Shown here piece by piece: positions 9,185 to 20,231 of a stretch of 64,000 nucleotides of DNA. The notes under the pieces were generated by a model. That model was not told the DNA's origin. It did no database searches and worked only from the letters and a program-made list of their open reading frames with translations. Both the position numbers and the translations under genes were made by a program. The stretch lies in the NCBI GenBank assembly GCA_964019695.1, contig OZ026522.1:17792687-17856686 (forward strand). The letters are read 5' to 3'. The stretch's first letter is position 1. Each line of letters starts with the position of its first letter. Source of the stretch: Loripinus fragilis. Lineage: Eukaryota > Mollusca > Bivalvia > Lucinida > Lucinidae.

Positions 9185-11243
9185 AAAATCGACAGCAGCG
9201 GACCTTACAAAAATGGTAAAAATATGTACTATCTCAAAATGTGCTCAGAAAATATTTTTTTGGCAAAATTCTTTGTTCCACTCATCAAAAGAAGTGTTTC
9301 TCCAAACTTTTAGGCAGTTTTTGGAAAATTGAATTTTTGACGGAAAATCGACAGCCGCGGACCTTACAAAAATGGTGAAAATTTTGTACTATCTCAAAAT
9401 GTGCTAAGAAAACATTCTTTGGCAAAATTCTTTATTCCACCCAGCAAAAGAAGTGTTTCTACAAACTTTTAGGCAGTTTTTGGAAAATTGAATCTTTGAC
9501 GGTAAATCGACAGCCGCAGACCTTACAAAAATGGTGAAAATTTTAAACTATCTCAAAATGTGCTTAGAATTTTTTTCAGGCAAAATTCTTTGTTCCACTC
9601 AGCAAAAGAAGTGTTTCTCCAAACTTTAAGGCAGTTTTTGCAAAATTGAATTTTTGACGGAAAATCGACAGCCGCGGACCTTACAAAAATGGTAAAAATT
9701 TGTACTATCTCAAAATGTGCTAAGAAAATATTTTTTGGCAAAATTCTTTATTCCACTCAGCAAAAGAAGTGTTTCTACAAACTTTTAGGCAGTTTTTGGA
9801 AAATTGAATTTTTGACGGAAAATCGACAGCAGCGGACCTTACAAAAATGGTAAAAATATGTACTATCTCAAAATGTGCTAAGAAAATATTTTTTGGCAAA
9901 ATTCTTTGTTCCACTCATCAAAAGAAGTGTTTCTCCAAACTTTTAGGCAGTTTTTGGAAAATTGAATTTTTGACGGAAAATCGACAGCCGCGGACCTTAC
10001 AAAAATGGTGAAAATTTTGTACTATCTCAAAATGTGCTAAGAAAATATTTTTTGGCAAAATTCTTAGTTCCACTCATCAAAAGAAGTGTTTCTCCAAACT
10101 TTTAGGCAGTTTTTGGAAAATTGAATTTTTGATGGAAAATTGACAGCCGCGGACCTTACAAAAATGGTGAAAATTTTGTACTATCTCAAAATGTGCTAAG
10201 AAAACATTCTTTGGCAAAATTCTTTATTCCACTCATCAAAAGAAGTGTTTCTACAAACTTTCAGGCAGTTTTTGGAAAATTGAATTTTTGACGGAAAATC
10301 GACAGCCGTGGACCTTACAAAAATGGTGAAAATTTGTACTATCTCAAAATGTGCTAAGAAAATATTTTTTGGCAAAATTGTTTGTTCCACTCATCAAAAG
10401 AAGTTTTTCTACAAACTTTTAGGCAGTTTTTGGAAAATTGAATTTTTGACGGAAAATCGACAGCCGCGGACCTTACAAAATTGGTGAAAATTTTGTACTA
10501 TCTCAAATGTGCTAAGAAAATATTTTTTGGCAAAATTCTTTGTTCCACTCAGCAAAAGGAGTGTTTCTACAAACTTTTAGGCAGTTTTTGGAAAATTGAA
10601 TTTTTGACGGAAAATCGACAGCCGCGGACCTTACAAAAATGGTAAAAATTTGTACTATCTCAAAATGTGCTAAGAAAATATTTTTTGGCAAAATTCTTTG
10701 TTCCACTCATCAAAAGAAGTGTTTCTACAAACTTTAAGGCAGTTTTTGGAAAATTGAATTTTTGACGGAAAATCGACAGCCGCGGACCTTACAAAAATGG
10801 TGAAAATTTTGTACTATCTCAAAATGTGCAAAGAAAACATTCTTTGGCAAAATTCTTTATTCCACCCAGCAAAAGAAGTGTTTCTACAAACTTTTAGGCA
10901 GTTTTTGGAAAATTGAATCTTTGACGGAAAATCGACAGCCGCAGACCTTACAAAAATGGTGAAAATTTTAAACTATCTCAAAATGTGCTTAGAATTTTTT
11001 TCAGGCAAAATTCTTTGTTCCACTCAGCAAAAGAAGTGTTTCTCCAAACTTTAAGGCAGTTTTTGCAAAATTGAATTTTTGACGGAAAATCGACAGCCGC
11101 GGACCTTACAAAAATGGTAAAAATTTGTACTATCTCAAAATGTGCTAAGAAAATATTTTTTGGCAAAATTCTTTATTCCACTCAGCAAAAGAAGTGTTTC
11201 TACAAACTTTTAGGCAGTTTTTGGAAAATTGAATTTTTGACGG
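9185..11243 (+). repeat. 13-monomer tandem duplication, right copy
   Basis: Order M-B-C-D-M-N-O-P-A-Q-B-C-D, 2059 bp, collinear with 7127-9184. The relatives at 20232 and 49530 have this segment once, so it is either a gain here or a loss there; the two copies' shared private changes favour a gain. Confidence 0.9.
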
Positions 11244-12512
11244 AAAATCGACAGCAGCGGACCTTACAAAAATGGTAAAAATATGTACTATCTCAAAATG
11301 TGCTAAGAAAATATTTTTTTGGCAAAATTCTTTGTTCCACTCATCAAAAGAAGTGTTTCTCCAAACTTTTAAGCAGTTTTTTGGAAAATTGAATTTTTGA
11401 CGGAAAATCGACAGCCGCGGCCCTTACAAAAATGGTGAAAATTTTGTACTATCTCAAAATGTGCTAAGAAAACATTCTTTGGCAAAATTCTTTATTCCAC
11501 TCATCAAAAGAAGTGTTTCTACAAACTTTTAGGCAGTTTTTGGAAAATTGAATTTTTGACGGAAAATCGACAGCCGCGGACCTTACAAAAATGGTAAAAA
11601 TTTGTACTATCTCAAAATGTGCTAAGAAAATATTTTTTGGCAAAATTCTTTGTTCCACTCATCAAAAGAAGTGTTTCTACAAACTTTAAGGCAGTTTTTG
11701 GAAAATTGAATTTTTGATGGAAAATCGACAGCCGCGGACCTTACAAAAATGGTGAAAATTTTGTACTATCTCAAAATGTGCTAAGAAAATATTTTTTGGC
11801 AAAATTCTTAGTTCCACTCATCAAAAGAAGTGTTTCTCCAAACTTTTAGGCAGTTTTTGGAAAATTGAATTTTTGATGGAAAATCGACAGCCGCGGACCT
11901 TACAAAAATGGTGAAAATTTTGTACTATCTCAAAATGTGCTAAGAAAACATTCTTTGGCAAAATTCTTTATTCCACTCATCAAAAGAAGTGTTTCTACAA
12001 ACTTTTAGGCAGTTTTTGGAAAATTGAATTTTTGACGGAAAATCGACAGCCGTGGACCTTACAAAAATGGTGAAAATTTGTACTATCTCAAAATGTGCTA
12101 AGAAAATATTTTTTGGCAAAATTGTTTGTTCCACTCATCAAAAGAAGTTTTTCTACAAACTTTTAGGCAGTTTTTGGAAAATTGAATTTTTGACGGAAAA
12201 TCGACAGCCGCGGACCTTACAAAATTGGTGAAAATTTTGTACTATCTCAAATGTGCTAAGAAAATATTTTTTGGCAAAATTCTTTGTTCCACTCAGCAAA
12301 AGGAGTGTTTCTACAAACTTTTAGGCAGTTTTTGGAAAATTGAATTTTTGACGGAAAATCGACAGCCGCGGACCTTACAAAAATGGTAAAAATTTGTACT
12401 ATCTCAAAATGTGCTTAGAAAATATTTTTTGGCAAAATTCTTTGTTCCACTCATCAAAAGAAGTGTTTCTACAAACTTTAAGGCAGTTTTTGGAAAATTG
12501 AATTTTTGACGG

Positions 12513-12671
12513 AAAATCGACAGCCACGGACCTTACAAAAATGGTGAAAATTTTGTACTATCTCAAAATGTGCTAAGAAAACATTCTTTGGCAAAATTCT
12601 TTGTTCCACTCAGCAAAAGGAGTGTTTCTACAAACTTTTAGGCAGTTTTTGGAAAATTGAATTTTTGACGG
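12513..12671 (+). repeat. Class X monomer (example)
   Basis: 159 bp. AAAACATTCTTTGG like B and O, but TTTGTTCC, CTCAGC and AAAAGGAG like A, so its two halves look like a fixed O/A chimera. Precedes M' and lies two or three monomers before E. This copy has a private CCACGG core. Confidence 0.83.
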
Positions 12672-12828
12672 AAAATCGACAGCAGCGGACCTTACAAAAA
12701 TGGTAAAAATATGTACTATCTCAAAATGTGCTAAGAAAATATTTTTGGCAAAATTCTTTGTTCCACTCATCAAAAGAAGTGTTTCTCCAAACTTTTAGGC
12801 AGTTTTTGGAAAATTGAATTTTTGACGG
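12672..12828 (+). repeat. Class M' monomer (example)
   Basis: 157 bp. As M (CAGCAGCGG, GGTAAAAATATG, CTCCA) but with AAAATATTTTTGGC, one T fewer. The copy at 55867 has ATGGGAAAATATG and is 156 bp. Confidence 0.83.
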
Positions 12829-12987
12829 AAAATCGACAGCCGCGGACCTTACAAAAATGGTGAAAATTTTGTACTATCTCAAAATGTGCTAAGAAAACAT
12901 TCTTTGGCAAAATTCTTTATTCCACTCATCAAAAGAAGTGTTTCTACAAACTTTTAGGCAGTTTTTGGAAAATTGAATTTTTGACAG
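12829..12987 (+). repeat. Class Y monomer (example)
   Basis: 159 bp. As O, but ending GACAG (CpG loss on the other strand from GATGG). It is the monomer directly before E. The copy before 25615 has CTTTAAGG and CAGTTTTTGC instead. Confidence 0.8.
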
Positions 12988-13779
12988 AAAATCGACAGCC
13001 GGGGACCTTACAAAAATGGTGAAAATTTTGTACTATCTCAAAATGTGCTAAGAATTTCTTTTCAGGCAAAAATTCTTTGTTCCACTCAGCAAAAGAAGTG
13101 TTTCTACAAACTTTTAGGCAGTTTTTGCAAAAATGAATTTTTGACGGAAAATCGACAGCTGCGGACCTTACAAAATTGGTGGAAATTTTGTACTATCTCA
13201 AATGTGCTAAGAAAATATTTTTTTGGCAAAATTCTTTGTTCCACTCATCAAAAGGAGTGTTTCTACAAACTTTTAGGCAGTTTTTGGAAAATTGAATTTT
13301 TGACGGAAAATCGACAGCCGCGGACCTTACAAAATTGGTGAAAATTTTGTACTATCTCAAATGTGCTAAGAAAATATTTTTTGGCAAAATTCTTTGTTCC
13401 ACTCAGCAAAAGGAGTGTTTCTACAAACTTTTAGGCAGTTTTTGGAAAATTGAATTTTTGACGGAAAATCAACAGCCGCGGACCTTACAAAAATGGTAAA
13501 AATTTGTACTATCTCAAAATGTGCTAAGAAAATATTTTTTGGCAAAATTCTTTGTTCCACTCATCAAAAGAAGTGTTTCTACAAACTTTTAGGCAGTTTT
13601 TGGAAAATTGAATTTTTGATGGAAAATCCACAGCCGCGGACCTTACAAAAATGGAGCAAAATTTGTACTATCAAAATGTGCTAAGAAAATATTTTTTGGC
13701 AAAATTCTTTGTTCCACTCATCAAAAGAAGTTTTTCTACAAACTTTTAGGCATTTTTTGGAAAATTGAATTTTTGACGG

Positions 13780-13937
13780 AAAATCGACAGCCGCGGACCT
13801 TACAAAATTAGTGAAATTTTTGTACTATCTCAAATGTGCTAAGAAAATATTTTTTGGCAAAATTCTTTGTTCCACTCAGCAAAAGGAGTGTTTCTACAAA
13901 CTTTTAGGCAGTTTTTGGAAAATTGAATTTTTGATGG
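13780..13937 (+). repeat. Class I monomer (example)
   Basis: 158 bp. Like A but with CAAAATTAGTGAAATTTTTG and a GATGG end. The copies at 1267, 6337 and 21023 have CAAAATGGTG instead and are 157 bp. Confidence 0.83.
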
Positions 13938-14728
13938 AAAATCGACAGCCGCGGACCTTACAAAAATGGTAAAAATTTGTACTATCTCAAAATGTGCTAA
14001 GAAAATATTTTTTGGCAAAATTCTTTGTTCCACTCATCAAAAGAAGTGTTTCTACAAACTTTTAGGCAGTTTTTGGAAAATTGAATTTTTGACGGAAAAT
14101 CGACAGCCGCGTACCTTACAAAAATGGTGAAAATTTTGTACTATCTCAAAATGTGCTAAGAAAACATTCTTTGGCAAAATTCTTTATTCCACCCAGCAAA
14201 AGAAGTGTTTCTACAAACTTTTAGGCAGTTTTTGGAAAATTGAATTTTTGACGGAAAATCGACAGCCGCAGACCTTACAAAAATGGTGAAAATTTTAAAC
14301 TATCTCAAAATGTGCTAAGAATTTTTTTCAGGCAAAATTCTTTGTTCCACTCAGCAAAAGAAGTGTTTCTACAAACTTTAAGGAAGTTTTTGCAAAATTG
14401 AATTTTTGACGGAAAATCGACAGCCGCGGACCTTACAAAAATGGTAAAAATTTGTACTATCTCAAAATGTGCTAAGAAAATATTTTTTGGCAAAATTCTT
14501 TATTCCACTCAGCAAAAGAAGTGTTTCTACAAACTTTTAGGCAGTTTTTGGAAAATTGAATTTTTGACGGAAAATCGACAGCAGCGGACCTTACAAAAAT
14601 GGTAAAAATATGTACTATCTCAAAATGTGCTAAGAAAATATTTTTTGGCAAAATTCTTTGTTCCACTCATCAAAAGAAGTGTTTCTCCAAACTTTTAGGC
14701 AGTTTTTGGAAAATTGAATTTTTGATGG

Positions 14729-15002
14729 AAAATCGACAGCCGCGGACCTTACAAAAATGGTGAAAATTTTGTACTATCTCAAAATGTGCTAAGAAAATAT
14801 TTTTTGGCAAAATTGTTTGTTCCACTCATCAAAAGAAGTTTTTCTACAAACTTTTAGGCAGTTTTTGGAAAATTGGTGAAAATTTTGTACTATCTCAAAT
14901 GTGCTAAGAAAATATTTTTTGGCAAAATTCTTTGTTCCACTCAGCAAAAGGAGTGTTTCTACAAACTTTTAGGCAGTTTTTGGAAAATTGAATTTTTGAC
15001 GG
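14729..15002 (+). repeat. Fused N/P-A pair with 43-bp deletion
   Basis: Two monomers that span 317 bp in the relative near 27354-27670 span 274 bp here. The monomer boundary and GC-rich box are missing: TTTTTGGAAAATTG runs straight into GTGAAAATTTTG. AAAATTG at 14869-14875 is the joint; in the intact relative two AAAATTG copies stand 43 bp apart. This is a clean microhomology or slippage deletion. Confidence 0.93.
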
Positions 15003-18000
15003 AAAATCGACAGCCGCGGACCTTACAAAAATGGTAAAAATTTGTACTATCTCAAAATGTGCTAAGAAAATATTTTTTGGCAAAATTCTTTGTTCCACTC
15101 ATCAAAAGGAGTGTTTCTACAAACTTTAAGGCAGTTTTTGGAAAATTGAATTTTTGACGGAAAATCGACAGCCGCGGACCTTACAAAAATGGTGAAAATT
15201 TTGTACTATCTCAAAATGTGCTAAGAAAACATTCTTTGGCAAAATTCTTTATTCCACCCAGCAAAAGAAGTGTTTCTACAAACTTTTAGGCAGTTTTTGG
15301 AAAATTGAATCTTTGACGGAAAATCGACAGCCGCAGACCTTACAAAAATGGTGAAAATTTTAAACTATCTCAAAATGTGCTTAGAATTTTTTTCAGGCAA
15401 AATTCTTTGTTCCACTCAGCAAAAGAAGTGTTTCTCCAAACTTTAAGGCAGTTTTTGCAAAATTGAATTTTTGACGGAAAATCGACAGCCGCGGACCTTA
15501 CAAAAATGGTAAAAATTTGTACTATCTCAAAATGTGCTAAGAAAATATTTTTTGGCAAAATTCTTTATTCCACTCAGCAAAAGAAGTGTTTCTACAAACT
15601 TTTAGGCAGTTTTTGGAAAATTGAATTTTTGACGGAAAATCGACAGCAGCGGACCTTACAAAAATGGTAAAAATATGTACTATCTCAAATGTGCTAAGAA
15701 AATATTTTTTGGCAAAATTCTTTGTTCCACTCATCAAAAGAAGTGTTTCTCCAAACTTTTAGGCAGTTTTTGGAAAATTGAATTTTTGACGGAAAATCGA
15801 CAGCCGCGGACCTTACAAAAATGGTGAAAATTTTGTACTATCTCAAAATGTGCTAAGAAAATATTTTTTGGCAAAATTCTTAGTTCCACTCATCAAAAGA
15901 AGTGTTTCTCCAAACTTTTAGGCAGTTTTTGGAAAATTGAATTTTTGACTGAAAATCGACAGCCGTGGACCTTACAAAAATGGTGAAAATTTGTACTATC
16001 TCAAAATGTGCTAAGAAAATATTTTTTTGGCAAAATTCTTTGTTCCACTCATCAAAAGAAGTGTTTCTCCAAACTTTTAAGCAGTTTTTTGGAAAATTGA
16101 ATTTTTGATGGAAAATCGACAGCCGCGGACCTTACAAAAATGGTAAAAATTTGTACTATCTCAAAATGTGCTAAGAAAATATTTTTTGGCAAAATTCTTT
16201 GTTCCACTCATCAAAAGAAGTGTTTCTACAAACTTTTAGGCAGTTTTTGGAAAATTGAATTTTTGACGGAAAATCGACAGCCGCGTACCTTACAAAAATG
16301 GTGAAAATTTTGTACTATCTCAAAATGTGCTAAGAAAACATTCTTTGGCAAAATTCTTTATTCCACCCAGCAAAAGAAGTGTTTCTACAAACTTTTAGGC
16401 AGTTTTTGGAAAATTGAATTTTTGACGGAAAATCGACAGCCGCAGACCTTACAAAAATGGTGAAAATTTTAAACTATCTCAAAATGTGCTAAGAATTTTT
16501 TTCAGGCAAAATTCTTTGTTCCACTCAGCAAAAGAAGTGTTTCTACAAACTTTAAGGAAGTTTTTGCAAAATTGAATTTTTGATGGAAAATCGACAGCCG
16601 CGGACCTTACAAAAATGGTAAAAATTTGTACTATCTCAAAATGTGCTAAGAAAATATTTTTTGGCAAAATTCTTTGTTCCACTCATCAAAAGAAGTGTTT
16701 CTACAAACTTTTAGGCAGTTTTTGGAAAATTGAATTTTTGACGGAAAATCGACAGCCGCGTACCTTACAAAAATGGTGAAAATTTTGTACTATCTCAAAA
16801 TGTGCTAAGAAAACATTCTTTGGCAAAATTCTTTATTCCACCCAGCAAAAGAAGTGTTTCTACAAACTTTTAGGCAGTTTTTGGAAAATTGAATCTTTGA
16901 CGGAAAATCGACAGCCGCAGACCTTACAAAAATGGTGAAAATTTTAAACTATCTCAAAATGTGCTTAGAATTTTTTTCAGGCAAAATTCTTTGTTCCACT
17001 CAGCAAAAGAAGTGTTTCTCCAAACTTTAAGGCAGTTTTTGCAAAATTGAATTTTTGACGGAAAATCGACAGCCGCGGACCTTACAAAAATGGTAAAAAT
17101 TTGTACTATCTCAAAATGTGCTAAGAAAATATTTTTTGGCAAAATTCTTTATTCCACTCAGCAAAAGAAGTGTTTCTACAAACTTTTAGGCAGTTTTTGG
17201 AAAATTGAATTTTTGACGGAAAATCGACAGCAGCGGACCTTACAAAAATGGTAAAAATATGTACTATCTCAAAATGTGCTAAGAAAATATTTTTTTGGCA
17301 AAATTCTTTGTTCCACTCATCAAAAGAAGTGTTTCTCCAAACTTTTAGGCAGTTTTTTGGAAAATTGAATTTTTGACGGAAAATCGACAGCCGCGGACCT
17401 TACAAAAATGGTGAAAATTTTGTACTATCTCAAAATGTGCTAAGGAAACATTCTTTGGCAAAATTCTTTATTCCACTCATCAAAAGAAGTGTTTCTACAA
17501 ACTTTTAGGCAGTTTTTGGAAAATTGAATTTTTGACGGAAAATCGACAGCCGTGGACCTTACAAAAATGGTGAAAATTTGTACTATCTCAAAATGTGCTA
17601 AGAAAATATTTTTTGGCAAAATTGTTTGTTCCACTCATCAAAAGAAGTTTTTCTACAAACTTTTAGGCAGTTTTTGGAAAATTGAATTTTTGACGGAAAA
17701 TCGACAGCCGCGGACCTTACAAAATTGGTGAAAATTTTGTACTATCTCAAATGTGCTAAGAAAATATTTTTTGGCAAAATTCTTTGTTCCACTCAGCAAA
17801 AGGAGTGTTTCTACTAACTTTTAGGCAGTTTTTGGAAAATTGAATTTTTGACGGAAAATCGACAGCCGCGGACCTTACAAAAATGGTGAAAATTTTGTAC
17901 TATCTCAAAATGTGCTAAGAAAATATTTTTTGGCAAAATTCTTAGTTCCACTCATCAAAAGAAGTGTTTCTCCAAACTTTTAGGCAGTTTTTGGAAAATT

Positions 18001-20231
18001 GAATTTTTGATGGAAAATCGACAGCCGCGGACCTTACAAAAATGGTGAAAATTTTGTACTATCTCAAAATGTGCTAAGAAAACATTCTTTGGCAAAATTC
18101 TTTATTCCACTCATCAAAAGAAGTGTTTCTACAAACTTTTAGGCAGTTTTTGGAAAATTGAATTTTTGACGGAAAATCGACAGCCGTGGACCTTACAAAA
18201 ATGGTGAAAATTTGTACTATCTCAAAATGTGCTAAGAAAATATTTTTTGGCAAAATTGTTTGTTCCACTCATCAAAAGAAGTTTTTCTACAAACTTTTAG
18301 GCAGTTTTTGGAAAATTGAATTTTTGACGGAAAATCGACAGCCGCGGACCTTACAAAATTGGTGAAAATTTTGTACTATCTCAAATGTGCTAAGAAAATA
18401 TTTTTTGGCAAAATTCTTTGTTCCACTCAGCAAAAGGAGTGTTTCTACAAACTTTTAGGCAGTTTTTGGAAAATTGAATTTTTGACGGAAAATCGACAGC
18501 CGCGGACCTTACAAAAATGGTAAAAATTTGTACTATCTCAAAATGTGCTAAGAAAATATTTTTTGGCAAAATTCTTTGTTCCACTCATCAAAAGAAGTGT
18601 TTCTACAAACTTTAAGGCAGTTTTTGGAAAATTGAATTTTTGACGGAAAATCGACAGCCGCGGACCTTACAAAAATGGTGAAAATTTTGTACTATCTCAA
18701 AATGTGCTAAGAAAACATTCTTTGGCAAAATTCTTTATTCCACCCAGCAAAAGAAGTGTTTCTACAAACTTTTAGGCAGTTTTTGGAAAATTGAATCTTT
18801 GACGGAAAATCGACAGCCGCAGACCTTACAAAAATGGTGAAAATTTTAAACTATCTCAAAATGTGCTTAGAATTTTTTTCAGGCAAAATTCTTTGTTCCA
18901 CTCAGCAAAAGAAGTGTTTCTCCAAACTTTAAGGCAGTTTTTGCAAAATTGAATTTTTGACGGAAAATCGACAGCCGCGGACCTTACAAAAATGGTAAAA
19001 ATTTGTACTATCTCAAAATGTGCTAAGAAAATATTTTTTGGCAAAATTCTTTATTCCACTCAGCAAAAGAAGTGTTTCTACAAACTTTTAGGCAGTTTTT
19101 GGAAAATTGAATTTTTGACGGAAAATCGACAGCAGCGGACCTTACAAAAATGGTAAAAATATGTACTATCTCAAAATGTGCTAAGAAAATATTTTTTTGG
19201 CAAAATTCTTTGTTCCACTCATCAAAAGAAGTGTTTCTCCAAACTTTTAGTCAGTTTTTTGGAAAATTGAATTTTTGACGGAAAATCGACAGCCGCGGAC
19301 CTTACAAAAATGGTGAAAATTTTGTACTATCTCAAAATGTGCTAAGAAAACATTCTTTGGCAAAATTCTTTATTCCACCCAGCAAAAGAAGTGTTTCTAC
19401 AAACTTTTAGGCAGTTTTTGGAAAATTGAATCTTTGACGGAAAATCGACAGCCGCAGACCTTACAAAAATGGTGAAAATTTTAAACTATCTCAAAATGTG
19501 CTTAGAATTTTTTTCAGGCAAAATTCTTTGTTCCACTCAGCAAAAGAAGTGTTTCTCCAAACTTTAAGGCAGTTTTTGCAAAATTGAATTTTTGACGGAA
19601 AATCGACAGCCGCGGACCTTACAAAAATGGTAAAAATTTGTACTATCTCAAAATGTGCTAAGAAAATATTTTTTGGCAAAATTCTTTGTTCCACTCATCA
19701 AAAGAAGTGTTTCTACAAACTTTAAGGCAGTTTTTGGAAAATTGAATTTTTGACGGAAAATCGACAGCCGCGGACCTTACAAAAATGGTGAAAATTTTGT
19801 ACTATCTCAAAATGTGCTAAGAAAACATTCTTTGGCAAAATTCTTTGTTCCACTCAGCAAAAGGAGTGTTTCTACAAACTTTTAGGCAGTTTTTGGAAAA
19901 TTGAATTTTTGACGGAAAATCGACAGCAGCGGACCTTACAAAAATGGTAAAAATATGTACTATCTCAAAATGTGCTAAGAAAATATTTTTGGCAAAATTC
20001 TTTGTTCCACTCATCAAAAGAAGTGTTTCTCCAAACTTTTAGGCAGTTTTTGGAAAATTGAATTTTTGACGGAAAATCGACAGCCGCGGACCTTACAAAA
20101 ATGGTGAAAATTTTGTACTATCTCAAAATGTGCTAAGAAAACATTCTTTGGCAAAATTCTTTATTCCACTCATCAAAAGAAGTGTTTCTACAAACTTTTA
20201 GGCAGTTTTTGGAAAATTGAATTTTTGACAG

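Larger units (their letters stand above)
5544..12987 (+). repeat. E-to-E superunit, 47 monomers (34 plus a 13-mer duplication)
   Basis: It opens with a complete cassette: E 5544, F 5704, A/B hybrid 5863, G 6022, H 6180, I 6337, J 6494, K 6652, L 6811. Then come D-M-B-C-D-M-N-O-P-A-Q-B-C-D, a second M-B-C-D-M-N-O-P-A-Q-B-C-D, and the tail M-O-Q-N-O-P-A-Q-X-M'-Y. Without one 13-monomer segment the order is that of 20232-25614, except that the A/B hybrid stands where that unit has a plain A. Its cassette shares the A/B hybrid with 793-951, so the first two cassettes are closest relatives. Confidence 0.88.
12988..20231 (+). repeat. E-to-E superunit, 46 monomers, with a 43-bp deletion
   Basis: Complete cassette: E 12988, F 13148, A 13307, G 13465, H 13623, I 13780, J 13938, K 14096, L 14255-14412. 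It continues D-M-[N/P]-A-Q-B-C-D-M-N-[P/M]-J-K-L-J-K-C-D-M-O-P-A-N-O-P-A-Q-B, then C-D-M-B-C-Q-X-M'-Y. The first 37 monomers have the same class order as 25615-31473. The offset is 12625 bp from the F monomer to the deletion and 12668 bp after it, so the N/P-A pair at 14729-15002 is 43 bp short. J-K-L-J-K near 16.1-16.9 kb is an extra partial cassette inside the unit. Confidence 0.87.
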
